Assembly (NCBI GenBank): GCA_036874045.1
Contig: CM072335.1
Coordinates: forward strand, 17,491,501-17,555,500
Source: Cymodocea nodosa
Taxonomy: Eukaryota; Streptophyta; Magnoliopsida; Alismatales; Cymodoceaceae
Direction of reading: 5' to 3'
DNA: 64,000 nt
The notes beneath the pieces were generated by a model. It had not been told where the DNA came from. It worked only from the letters and a program-made list of their open reading frames with translations, and ran no database searches. A program made the position numbers and the translations under genes. Below, in pieces: positions 52,827-64,000 of the stretch. Each line of letters opens with the position of its first letter. The stretch's first letter is position 1.

Positions 52827-55800
52827 TTTTTTTTTTTGTTTTTTGGATGAAAACTCCCTATCAACTTATGGGGTGAGGACCCAAAACTCAAGAGCATACA
52901 AGGTGGGGGGGAACTAGGCCTTACCCCCAAAAGCATCATCTAAAGTGATCATATGACTACATCTAGGAAAAGAAGGAAAGTTTGCCTCCAAAGAGACAAA
53001 CTTATCCACCCAAGCAGGGAGGAGGTCAACACGCTAATTGTAAATTCTCTTGGACTTATGCATCGTGGCATCATTTACTAAAGCATCAGCACTACCATTC
53101 ACCTATGTCTTTAGATTCTGAATTTGGTCCCAAAACGAGTGGGCTTGCCAGCATTTGCTATCTCCTCCCAAAATCATGCTAATGGCTTGTTTACAGCCAG
53201 CTTCAATAATGATCTTCAACTCCATTCCCAAGTCAGAACAGATTTTAATACCACCCACAATAGCTTTGAGTTCAGCTACTACAAGTAGGAGGTTCTAGTA
53301 GTAATTGGAATACACCAAAATGACTTGAGCCTAATCATCCCTAACAATACCACCAAACCCAATTGAGTAGAAAATCGATGATGCACCATCTATATTAAGT
53401 TTTAAGCAACCTTCATGAGAAGGGCTCCTAGGCATGTCACTCAAATAGACCTCATTTGGAGTGAGAACATTTAGCATTTAGTTTTACTAGGATATTCCAA
53501 TCCAAAGGAGATGTGGAAGGTGGCATCTTAAAATTGTAAATCATCTCCCTTATGGCTTTACTGGATCTGAAAAGGATATTCTTGAAACTCTCTCTATTAG
53601 AACACATCTTAACGGCACCTCTCCTTCCAAATCTCCCAAAGTAGGGTGGCGCAACAAATCTTCTTGATAAGTTGAGATAAGTTGCATGACTGGTTTTGGA
53701 GACTACAAATCACCCACTGTCGCCATTGACTAGGGCTGGAAAGTCCTCAAAAACAGATTCCAACTAGATACATACAAGAGTAGTCCATTCCCCTTGAAAA
53801 AATAAATGTTCAGCAGATTCCTCACTCTTAAAATTTAAGCAGCAAAGACAAATGGAGGCCAAATTGATACCTCTACCTTTTGGATTAATCTCTAGTGGGA
53901 GAGCATTCCACTCCAAAGAAAGGAGACTTTAGTCGAGATGAATTTACTCCATATATTCTACCCCCAATTCTTTATGTCTACCTTAGATCTCACCAACTCT
54001 CACGTTGATTTACCAGAGAACACCCATTACTATTTCAACTCCAAGAAAAGGAATCATCATCATCCCTAATCTAGAGCATCTCATTGATAACCTACTAAAG
54101 AATAAATGAAGAAAGACCTAGTCTCTCCAAAGGAAAGCTTGGCTCGACCACCTCTCTCACCGTAATAGTTTCTGTACATTTCTGTACCTGCAATTGAAGA
54201 AAATTGATTAGGTAAGACTCCCCTAGGAAACCATCTAGCCAACCAAAAGCTAATATTACCTCTTCCATTCTTCCATACTAGATATGAACTCATGTCGTCC
54301 CAAGTTTGAACTAAGAGCCAAACCCAAGTTGGCAAGGAGAGCCCTTACACAAAAGCACTTGGTGAACCATAAGTAGCCCACATAAACCTAGCCCATAGGG
54401 ATTGACCATGGTTTCACTGCCAAGCTTGTTTCATTTGAAGTGCCACCATCAATTCCTCTAAATGGTGAATACCCACCTTCCTCAAGAGGCTTGCATATGA
54501 CTTCCTAACACACCTAATGCATTTTACACCCTTTTGCGTTTCCTTTCCAAAGAAAATTTGCCATCATTCTATTCAACCACTAGATAGAACCAAAACAGAT
54601 GTCAAAGCTAGTTAGTGTATGTATTGAGATGCTCGAGAGGACATGCCAATTAAATATGAGCCAACCGCCAACCACCCAGATTGAGAGACGAACTCCACCA
54701 ACCTACCAACTTGTTTTGTACTTTGTGGATAATCATTTCAAAGTAAGGATTTTTAGATCTCCCTTCGTAAATAGTACATCCCATCCCAAATATTTAAAGG
54801 GAATAGTACCCTCTTGGCAACCAATGACTCTAGATATCATCTCGCAACAATAGACAAGGGAGTTGGTATCAATATAGAAACAACTTTTTGTCTTGTTAAT
54901 TCTTTGACTTGAAATTTCTTGATATTTGTCAAGGAAGCAAAAAGTGTGTTAAATAGACTTCTTGCTACCATTTAGAAAGATTAGAAGGTCATCTGCAAAC
55001 AAGAGATGTGAGATGGGGAACTTGACCCTACCATGGAAGTATGGCAACATGGCTCTATCTTCTACCAACTTAGCTAGCCCTCAGCTAAGCATTTGCTCAG
55101 ATAGGATGAAGAGGTTGAGAGAAATCGGATCACCTTGTTGTAGCTCTCTAGATGCTGTAAAAAAAGAAGTAGGGGATGCATCGATAAACACCACAAAATT
55201 ATTGAATTCCACATAGACCCTAATGAGGTTCACCCACTTAGTACAAAAACCAAACTTCCACAAAGCATTGACAAGGAAATGTCATTCCACCCTATTATAA
55301 GCTTTTTTCATATCAATATTGAGGACGAGATTGCCACCCCTTCTACCCTCGTTAGTTCTTTGGACAAATTCATGGGTAAGATTAATGTTATCTAATATAG
55401 TTTGACCTATCACAAAAGCACTCTAGTGAGAGGAGATTAGTTTGCTTAAAATAGGAGCAAGCTTTTGAGCCATGACTTTAGTCAAGATCTTGTAGACCAC
55501 ATTACACAAACTAATAGGTTAGTAATCTTGGAAATTATCAAGTCTGTCCTTGGAAATGAAGGCCCTTCCAAGCCTGGTTAAGTGGCTAGCCTTCAAAAAT
55601 GACTTGAATAGCCCCTATGATATATCTTGTCCAACAATGTTCTAGTAGTCCTTGAAAAATATAGCAAAAAACCTATCTGGACTAGGAGCGTGATTACCAT
55701 CAATGGATTGAATAGCAATCTTAATTTCCTCCATATCTGGTGTCCTGTAAAGAAGGGATTTCATTGTCCAACTCTAACACAAAAGAAGGGATTTCTTGCA

Positions 55801-55950
55801 GAAAAGGTGTGAGATCCACATGAGTTTCAAAGGCCGATAGTTTCACGAAGAACTCCAAGCCACCCAGACAGACATCCATGCAACTTTATATTTTGGATTT
55901 TTCAAGAGTCCAACAAAGGGATCTCCATGACTTCTATGGTTAATAACTGT
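52827..55950 (-). mobile_element. L1-type LINE, 5'-truncated, with poly(A) tail
   Basis: The tail is the poly(T) at 52827-52845 (plus strand), preceded in minus sense by GGGTCCTCACCCCATAA. From right to left: the endonuclease-RT linker near 55800-55700 (LQEIPSFVLELDNEIPSLQD), RT palm near 55600-55300 (a RFFAIFFKDY, PISLCNVVYKILTKVMAQ-like readings, NIDMKKAYNRVEWHF), the frame 55263-55081 (LWKFGFCTKWVNLIRVYVEF, QGDPISLNLFIL) and HLLFADDLLIFLN at about 55000. A zf-RVT region follows near 54300-53700, and RNase H near 53420-53180 (GCLKLNIDGASSIFYSIGFG, VAELKAIVGGIKICSDLGME). Frameshifts and stops occur but most landmarks, including FADD, are readable. Confidence 0.9.
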
Positions 55951-55957
55951 TTGGAAG

Positions 55958-58830
55958 TGTGAGTAATGCTATACTTAAGTAGCTCTTAAGTATAGTTTGA
56001 TCCATTTAAAGATCCATTTAAGGATCCATTTAGGTGTATCCTATATATTGTACTCTTCTTCAGAAATGCATAATCTTTTTCCTTTCTCCACCATCACCTA
56101 GGGCTCAAATCTCATATGATATTAGAGCACTAAATTCTTCAACATTGTCTCCTTTCTTCTCTCGCCATCTTTTTTTATTCCACCTGTCTATTTTTCTTGC
56201 AGGTCCCAACCAAAGTTTTTGCTTCTTTGTAGGAATTGAAGTCGAGAGCTCACAATCGCATGCAAGTGGGAGTTCATGGTCAGGACTCACGAACGGGAGT
56301 TCATAGTTAGCACTCGTGAGTGGGCATTTGCGGTCTGCTGCTTGCACGTAGGAGGTTGCTACAGGATTTTTGTCATGTGCTGCTCATGAACAAGAATACG
56401 AGACAGGACTAGTTTGTAGTGTGTAAACAGTAGGTTGTGGGGTTTGTATCTCCATGTGAGTGAATCTATAGGTTGAATCTTCCACTGTAGATGTACAATC
56501 ATTTCTTCCTTGCAATCTATGTAAGGAGTGCCCTACAGACATACAGCTTAATTATCTAAACTGTCTTGAGATGGTTCAATAAGATTCCATGATCTAGTAA
56601 CTTTCTGGAACTAGTGTGAAACTTAATGATAGGAATTACTTGATGTGGTCAAAAAGTTTCTTTACCTTTGTCGCAACTCAATGAAAAAACAAACATTTAA
56701 CATACCCCCCACCAAATGTTAAGAACAACAATTATGATGATTGGTTTGTTGATGACTCTGCAGTAGTTACATAGTTGGAAAATAGTGTAGAACAGAGTGT
56801 GGCTAGAAGTGTTATGATTCTACATCTAGCAAAGACAATCTAGGATACATTGAAACAAATGTAAGTAGATGAGAAAAACATACTACGAGTCTATGAGATT
56901 TATAAGTAGATATTTTCATTATAGATGATAGATCAAATCATTCAGGAATATTATGGAAACATTTGTGCACTATTTGATGAGCTGGATATGTATCAACTAA
57001 TCTCCACTGATCCAATTGTGTTACGTTAGTATAGGAATGATTTACAAGTTACAACTTTTCTTATTGGACTGCCCATAGACTTGACCTCCTAAATTAGGGG
57101 ACAACTTTTAAGGGAGACTACTCCAGATCTTAGAATTACATTTGCTTGTGTGCTTTGCATCTCTAAAAGGGAAACTTCAAGGTAAGACAAATAGGAACAG
57201 TAGTGCTATAGATTTTAATGCAAGAAAAGCAAGAATTCCTTGTCCTCATTGTGGCAAGACTAATAATTGTCCTCAAAAGTGTTAGAATAAGTATGGTAAA
57301 CCAGTGTAGGCTCGTGTTATTATAGATGGATTAGAGGTGCTTGAAGTTCAATAATCTCCTTAGTTAGGATTGCAGACAGTAACAATCTCATAGGCAAAAT
57401 ATGAGAAACTTATGTAGTCTACATGAGAGGCTCCTACTTCCTCTACTATGACTATTTTAGCATCTACCTCCGATATAGGTATGATGATGGGAGTTAAAGA
57501 CAATAGTTCTTGGATAGTTGACTCTAGAGCCTCACAACATATGATAGATTATTCTACCCTTATCTCCTACCTCAAATAATTAGCCAACCTTCAAACTATG
57601 ACTATTGCCAACAGTTGCTCGTATCAAATATCAAGGGTTGATACTATTAACTTTTTATCTATCAACGCCATTACTATCCAGTTATCTTATTGTGTAACTT
57701 TTTTTTCATTTCATTGTATTTTTTAAGATATGCTAATGGAGACAAGGATTGATTTAGGTCATAAGAAACACTTAGGGAGTACATTTTGATTTGGGATACA
57801 CCCTCTAGTGGTTTTACTGCTTAGCTTTCAATTGTCTCTAATTCTCCTTTACTATGGTATTATAGCTTTAGCCATCCATTTATTAAGATGTTGCAGGCTC
57901 TGCCATGGATTTCCTTTCCTAAGTTTAATTGTGAATCATATCAGTTAGGCAAACATAGCCGACCTTCTTTTTCTTGTGTTCAACTTATCACTAATTGTGT
58001 TATGTTTAACCTCATTCATTGTGATGTTTAGGGTTTGAGTCATGTTGCCTCTATTTTAGAATATTGTTATTATCTTATTTTTGTAGATGATTTCTCTTGA
58101 GTCTGTTGGGTGTACCACTTGAAGGATCGTTAGAACATTGTGAATGTTATTGAAAATTTCTTTAATGAAATTAGGACTTAGTTTTCTTTAGTCCTAAAAT
58201 ACATTTGTATAGACAATGCCTTAGAGTTTCTTAGTTTTTCCTTTCAATCTTTTGCATCTTACAAGGAACCATTCATCAAACTTCTCACCCTCATATATCT
58301 CAACAAAATAGAGTGGCTTAAGAGAAAACATCGACGTCTACTAAACATTACAAGGACTATTTTTCTCCTAATGCAAGTCTTAAAATATCTATGGTCTTAT
58401 GTTGTACTCATTGTTGCCTATTTGGTCAACTAAATACCTTTTACTTCTCTTAGGGGGGAAACACCCATTTATCACCTTTATCTAGATTGGGAACTCTTTA
58501 AGTTAATCCCTTGGGTCTTTGGTTGTGTTGTCTATGTTTAGAATCTTCAAACTAGTCTAGATAAATTAGATGCAAAGGCCTTGAAATGTGTGTTTATTGG
58601 CTATTCTCAAACTCAAAAGAGTTAGCAATATTTCCATCATTTTACACGTCGCTATTATATGTTTGCTAATGTTACCTTTTGTAACAATCAAACCTATTTT
58701 CAAAAAGGTTCATCTTCTTCTATAGAGGTCATTCCTACTCCTATTCCTCTATTGAGTGAGTCTCATGTAGATTCTTCTCATGATACAATTAGAAGAAGGT
58801 TTAGAGAGAAGAAAAAGATGGTTTCCTCAT
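55958..58830 (+). mobile_element. Ty1-copia element, 5' LTR to integrase, RT missing
   Basis: The LTR 55958-56114 (157 bp, TGTGAG...TCTCA) contains a GATCCATTTAAA-type 13-bp repeat three times. The primer binding site variant TGATATTAGAGC is at 56118. After a leader of about 0.5 kb, gag includes VYEIYK-IFSL, ALFDELDMYQLIST and YRNDLQVTTFLIGLP. The zinc knuckle is CPHCGKTNNCPQKCW at about 57240. Protease SSWIVDSRASQHMIDYSTLI is near 57510 (Gly to Arg in DSGAS). The GAG-pre-integrase and integrase regions run about 57800-58700 (LKYLWSYVVLIVAYLVN-like). The reading stops at VSSFY near 58830, where the opposite-strand copia begins. Many stops. Confidence 0.85.
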
Positions 58831-58834
58831 TCTA

Positions 58835-60380
58835 TTAAGAGTATATATACAAGAGTATCATATATAAATCATTTAAGATTTATTTAACCATATACTCAAA
58901 TACATATGTAATTCAACTCTCTCCCTCAAGTTAGAGAATACAAATTGTATATTCCAAGCTTGTTACAAAAAAGGATAAAATGTTTAATAGAAATAGCCTT
59001 AGTAAAAATATCTGTCAACTGATGAGAGGATTAAATATAAGTTGTGCATATAGTGTTATTAAGCACAAGTTAGATGAATATAATGACAATCTACTTCAAT
59101 GTGTTTAGTTCTCTCGTGAAATACTTCATTGCTAGTAATGTAGATCGCCACTTGATTGTCATAATGTATGAATATAAGAGTAGGAACCTTGATAATCAAC
59201 TCAACCAAGAAGTTCTTTATCCATACGATTTCTTTGGCAGTGTTGGACATTCCTCGATATTCTGATTCAACACTCAAGGTGGAGATTACATTTTTCTTCT
59301 TACTCCTTTATGTGATAAGATTTTTTCCAAGGAAGGTCAATATCCATCTATAGACTTTCTATCTACTTTGTCACCCATATAGTTGACATCAAAATATGCT
59401 ATAATGTTGAGATTATGATTTAAGTAGATTAGTCCTCTCCTTGGACATTTTTTAATATATGCAAGTACTCGTAAGGCAACTTGTTAATGTACCATTTTTG
59501 GTTCTACATAAATTAACTCAACAACCTAACTACAAAGGAGATATCAAGTTGAGTCACTATGAGATAAATAAGTTTTCCTACTAATTGATGATATCATCTA
59601 ACATCTTTAAATAATTTAAAATTCTTATCCCAAAAGGAAGGATTAAACTCTATAGGTATCTATACAGGTTTACAACCAAACATGCTTGTTTCTTTTAGAA
59701 GATCAATCACATACTTCCTTTGTGATAAGACAAGTTTGCCTTGGGCATTTAATTCAGAATTCTTATCCCAAAAGGAATGATTAAACTCTATAGGTATCTG
59801 TACAGGTTTACAACCAAGCATGCTTGTTTCTTTTAGAAGATCAATCACATACTTCTTTTGTGATAAGGCAAGTTTGCCTTGGACATGAGTGAACTCAATG
59901 CCCAAGAAATAACTTGGTTTGCCCATGTCTTTAAGAATGAAAGTCTTGCCAAGAAAGACTTTAGTGGATGTCATGCCTTCCATATCATATCCTGTTAATA
60001 AAAAGTCATCAACATATATAGCAATGATAGTAGTAATACCGGTGGGGCATCGTCTAATAAAGACAAAGCTATCAATAATGCACTTTTGAAATCCATAGGT
60101 GAACATAATAGAACTAAGTTTGGCAAACCATACACGTAGGCTTTGTTTTAAACTATAAATAACTTTGCATAATCTACAAACAATATTCTCCCCCTAGCAA
60201 CAAACTTTAAAGGTTGCTTCATAAGAACTTCTTCCTATAGATCACCATATAAAAAGACATTCTGAATATCAAGTTGAGAAAGACGCCAAGATCTATTTAC
60301 TGTAAGTGAGAGGAGTACTTAAATAGAACTCAACCAAGCAATAAGTGAGAATGTGACATCATAATTAATGCCCTGTGTTT
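58835..60380 (-). mobile_element. Ty1-copia RT-RNase H half element with purine tract
   Basis: Minus readings from 60370: GINYDVTFSLIAWLSSI, WRLSQLDIQNVFLYGDL, EEVLMKQPLKFVARGENIVC. Then the open segment 60106-59660 has MFTYGFQKCIIDSFVFIRRC, AIYVDDFLLTG (the YVDD catalytic box), MEGMTSTKVFLGKTFILKDM and GKPSYFLGIEFTHVQGKLAL. RNase H at 59277-59059 has SVESEYRGMSNTAKEIVWIK and HYDNQVAIYITSNEVFHERT. The purine tract TTGAGGGAGAGAG lies near 58930, followed by a likely 3' LTR remnant toward 58835. No integrase, protease or gag precedes the RT on this strand. Confidence 0.85.
59621..59896. repeat. In-frame tandem duplication, 138-bp unit x 2, in copia RT
   Basis: ATTCTTATCCCAAAAGGAAG... at 59621-59758 recurs at 59759-59896. 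The unit is 46 codons, so the translated RT shows KLALSQKKYVIDLLKETSML and then KLVLSQRKYVIDLLKETSMF without losing frame. Confidence 0.95.
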
Positions 60381-60385
60381 GTGTA

Positions 60386-63300
60386 TGTTAGAGCTTTATT
60401 TTGTATTAAATTGTGTATGTTAGGTTAGTTGGGTATATGGATCCTTATATGGATCCATCATCCTATATATATATATATTTACCTATTGTACTTTCTGAAA
60501 ATTAATTCAATGAAGTCTTCTTCTCTCCTTCACCTCCACTTCAGCATGGTATAGAGCTAGGTTTTTTTTCAATCCTATTTGGAAGAAGAAACACGAACGT
60601 CCCCAATCGAGGAACAAGTTGCACGTTCCCGACCAAGGAACACGACTGTCCTATGCGAACTCATGCGACCTGCACGCGTTTGGTGAGAAGTCAATCACGT
60701 CCTGCACGACCTACATGTCAGTCGCGCACGACCTATGTGTGTCCTGCGTGAAGTCGCACGACCTGTGCGCAATCATGCCTCCTGCACTCCTAAAGGGGGA
60801 ACGTCTACGCACATCTTGCATGTGTCTTGTGCGACCTATGAGGAGGTGCATCTTGCACGTCTAGTGAGAAGCCTGGAGGAGTGTCTGCCTACGTGTTCGA
60901 CAGTGCATGAGTATCTACCTGCGTGTCCAACTGTGCATCCTACATGTCGACTATGACTGTGATTGGCAACTATGGCTATTGACTGTATAGTGACTGTGAT
61001 TGTGACTTGGATGGTGACTAGTGGAGGATTCTAAGTCAACTGGGGTTGTTGACCTCGTGCAAAAGGTAGTTGTTGAATCCATCGGTGTTATAGAAAGTGG
61101 TTGTTGAACTTACAATCCTGTTTGGGATGACTTTTAGGGAATCGATGATCCGTCCCTTATCTAGACCGTCAGTAAAGCTCAATGAGCTTAATTATCATAC
61201 ATGGTCCTTGAGCTTTCTTACGTTTGTGATTGCATAAAGGAAGAGCAAACATTTTACTCAATTGTTAGTGGACATCAAGGATGCTGCATATGATGATTGG
61301 TTTGCTAATGATGCCACTATCATCACTTGGTTGGAAAATAGTATGGAACCGTCGGTTGCCAAGGGTGTGATGATGCTTCACTCGGTCAAGTTAATATAGG
61401 ACACTCTCAGGTAGATGTATGCAAAGGAAAAAAATATTTTGAAAGTTTATGACATCTACAAGTAGATTTTCACACTCAAGATGAGTAGTTAGTCTGTGCA
61501 GGAGTACTATGAGACTATGAGGTCTCTCTTTGAGGAATTAAATGTCCTTCAACCGCCAACTACTAACTTAGCGACATTGCAGTGCTACAAGAATGATTTA
61601 CAGGTGGCTGCCTTCCTGTCTAGCCTTCCCCAAGAGTTAGTGTCCCAGGTCCGGAGCCATCTACTAAGGGGAGATATTACATCTGATCTAGAATCGACTT
61701 TTGCTAGGGTTCTACGCATATTCAAAGCTAACGATCTAGCAGGTATTGAAACTCAGAACAACTCTACTTTGGCAGTTAAGGGGACGCAAGGCAAACAAGA
61801 TAGTCGTCCCAACTCAGGATCCGATCATGGAGGCACTAGACGACATCGAGTTCTTTGCACCTACTATGAGAAAGTCAAACATCGATCAAAAAAATGTTGG
61901 GAAAAGTTTGATAAACCTACTTGGACAAGGGTGGTAACAGAGTTCTATGATACATCAGCAGAATGAAGTACCTCTAGGGAAGCTTTTGTGGTAATCACTC
62001 AGTAGGAATATGAGAGGTTGAAGTGGGCACAAGGATCCAACCACCCTGCTGTTGCATCCTTAGCTTCTACTTTAAGCATGGCTATGCATGCAAGTGAGGC
62101 ACCAACTTAGATTGTTGATTCAGGTGCATCTCAATACATGACAAACTACCTTTCACTTTTCTCCTGCCTTTAGAAAATTCCCAACCTTCAAAGTGTCATT
62201 GCAACTGATGGTTGTTCATGCCCAATATTAGGATGTGGCACAATTGATGTCATTCCTAATATCCAACTTGAGAATACCCTCCTTGTCCCTGAGCTTTCTG
62301 TTAATTTACTATCTATTAGTTCTATCACAGATCAGTTATCCTGTTTTGTGACATTTCCTTTCCATTATACCTTTCAGGACCTACGAACAAGGATGAGAAT
62401 TGGTTTGAGCCATAAAAGGAGCACAAGAGAGTATGTTCTTGCTCGAGATGCACATTCACGTAGTTTTGTTGTCTCGTTGTCCTCTACTACAGAGTCGTCT
62501 CTTCTCTAACATTGACGGCTTGGTCATCCCTCCATCCACAAACTTCAACAAATGTTGCCATGGGTCGATGTTTTTGAATTTAAGTGTGAATCTTGTTAGT
62601 TAGGCAAACATTGTCATTCGTCTTATCCTCGTATTTCTTTCACTAAAAGTCTTGCTATGTTTGATTTAGTCCATTGTGATGTATGGGGTCCTAACTGTAT
62701 AACCTCGTCTCATGGTTATTAGTACTATCTTGTTATTGTCGATGATTTCTCACAAGTATGTTTAGGTGTATCTTTTAAAGGATAGAAAGAATATTGTTAT
62801 ATCTATTGAGACTTTTGTTCGTGAAATTAATACTTAATTTTCTATTACACTAAAATGTCTTAGAACTGATAATGTTCTTAAGTTTGTTAGTATTCAGTTC
62901 CAAAACTTTTGTACTTTTAATGAGATTATTCACCAGACGACGTGTCATCACACTTTTCAACAAAATGGGATGGCTGAAAGGAAACATCGTCATTTATTGG
63001 ATATCACTAGAATCTTTCTACTTCACATAAATGTTCCTAAATATCTTTGGGCTGACGTTGTCCTTACCACATCCTTTCTAGTTAATCAGATGCGCTCTTC
63101 TCTCCTTAAGGGAGAGATTCCTTTGCATCGTCTCTATCCTGAGGGTGAACTTTTTACTCTAACTCTTAGAGTATTTGGGTGCACTACTTATGTTCAAAAT
63201 CTTAGTCCTGGCCTGGACAAGTTTGATGCCCGCACCTTTAAGTGTGTGTTTATAGAATACTCTAGAACTCAAAAAGGATATAAGTGTTATCACCATTCTA

Positions 63301-64000
63301 CAAAATGCTATTATACCTCTTCTAATGTCACATTCTCTAAGGATCAGCCTTACTTCTCCTAAAAGGCCGATTCTTCGACGGATCAAAACATATCCAACCC
63401 CCTTTTTCCTTATTCTACTCTTGTTTGTCCTAATGATCCTACTATGGTTGAGTCCCCTGTCATTATTAGGGAAGACCATGGTGTTGCAAAAAGACCACTA
63501 TAGGTGTATCAAAGGTGACAGTGACTCGAGGTTAACTCATTGGCTCCACCAAAGACCTCCTTGAATGAAAATCCTACAACACCCTCAGAAGAATTGCCCA
63601 TTACCCTATACAAAGATACACATACTTACACATAACACCCTATCTCCCAATTTGTTTCCTATGATCATCTTACTTCTTCCTGTCGTATCTTTGCCTTATC
63701 TGTCATATCTGAGACTGTACCTAAGACATACCAAGAAGTCTTGTAGTGTCCCACTTGGAAATAGGTCATAGACTAAGAAATGGAAGCTCTGTGGTCACGT
63801 GGCACATGGGAGCTGATTTCGTATCCTGCTAATGTCAATCTAGTTTCTTGCAAGTGAGTCTTTACTGTGAAGTTTAAACTTGATGGTACAGTGGAAAGAC
63901 ACAATATGCATCTTGTTGCTAGAGAGTTTACTCAAGAGTATGGCATTGATTATGCTAAAACCTTCTTATCAGTGGTTCGCCTCAATTCTATCAAAGTGTT
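60386..64000 (+). mobile_element. Ty1-copia element, 5' LTR to start of RT, runs off the window
   Basis: LTR 60386-60543 (158 bp, TGTTAG...CTTCA), primer binding site TGGTATAGAGC at 60547. A GC-richer leader 60560-61170 has repeated GCACGACCT/GCATCCTGC words. Gag about 61180-61966 includes the open frame 61496-61966 (QEYYETMRSLFEELNVLQPP, TTNLATLQCYKNDLQVAAFL) and ends in a knuckle-like CTYYEKVKHRSKKCW with the first-pair Cys replaced. Protease IVDSGASQYMTNYL is near 62120 with an intact DSGA. GAG-pre-integrase (LGHPSIHKLQQMLPW) is near 62520, integrase 62650-63360 (the frame 62970-63362: RKHRHLLDITRIFLLHINVP, VFGCTTYVQNLSPGLDKFDA). RT start at 63770-64000 (TWELISYPANVNLV, HNMHLVAREFTQEYGIDYAK). 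Several stops and frameshifts. Confidence 0.88.

Noticed and set aside
60619-60864. 81-codon Cys-rich frame as a small secreted protein
   Set aside because: It lies in the copia leader between primer binding site and gag and reads repeated GCACGACCT words; no signal peptide pattern is convincing.

Overview
This window is plant nuclear DNA, almost certainly from a flowering plant with a repeat-expanded genome. It is AT-rich, every recognisable retroelement is of a plant lineage (Athila/Tat-like Ty3-gypsy, Ty1-copia, plant L1-type LINEs with DUF4283/zinc-knuckle ORF1, an RTE-type LINE, a hAT transposon), and the one well supported host gene encodes a plant-specific protein family. The species cannot be named from the sequence. 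No rRNA, tRNA, CRISPR array, organelle insertion or bacterial-style operon was seen.

The host gene lies on the minus strand. Seven exons between 50553 and 12474 encode the whole C-terminal EDR2_C/DUF1336 domain of an ENHANCED DISEASE RESISTANCE 2-like protein, ending at a stop codon. All six introns have GT-AG ends and the reading frame is kept across every junction. The exons total only 749 bp of a 38,080-bp span, so about 98 % of the visible gene is intron. The 5' half (expected PH and START domains) lies beyond 50.5 kb and probably outside the window.

Layout. 1-11.9 kb: downstream flank, with a partial LTR, a broken Athila/Tat-like gypsy pol on the minus strand interrupted by a solo LTR, a GC-rich island, a minisatellite beside a second gypsy integrase remnant, a diverged LTR and a copia gag remnant. 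12.5-23.4 kb: the last five exons; their introns hold an RTE LINE, a copia LTR plus gag, a MITE-like element and a L1-type LINE. 23.4-38.0 kb: a 14.6-kb intron with a nearly whole but dead copia element with both LTRs, a plus-strand set of exon-like segments of an unrecognised protein, a LINE ORF1 piece, a solo LTR with clean target duplications and a hAT transposase remnant. 38.1-50.4 kb: a 12.3-kb intron with a L1-type LINE, copia pieces, a LINE ORF1/endonuclease, a gypsy gag-protease split by a solo LTR, a minus-strand copia with one LTR, and a LINE tail. 50.5-64 kb: upstream side, with LINE and copia remnants and a plus-strand copia running off the window end.

The most unusual structure is an LTR family present as one partial, three solo and one diverged copy. 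The three solo copies have perfect 5-bp target-site duplications. The family carries arrays of short hairpins built on TTCGGATAGTTA/TAACTATCCGAA, alternating with the palindrome ACTTAAGT. I found no convincing new multi-gene biological system; this LTR family and the exon-like segments inside the giant intron are the best leads.
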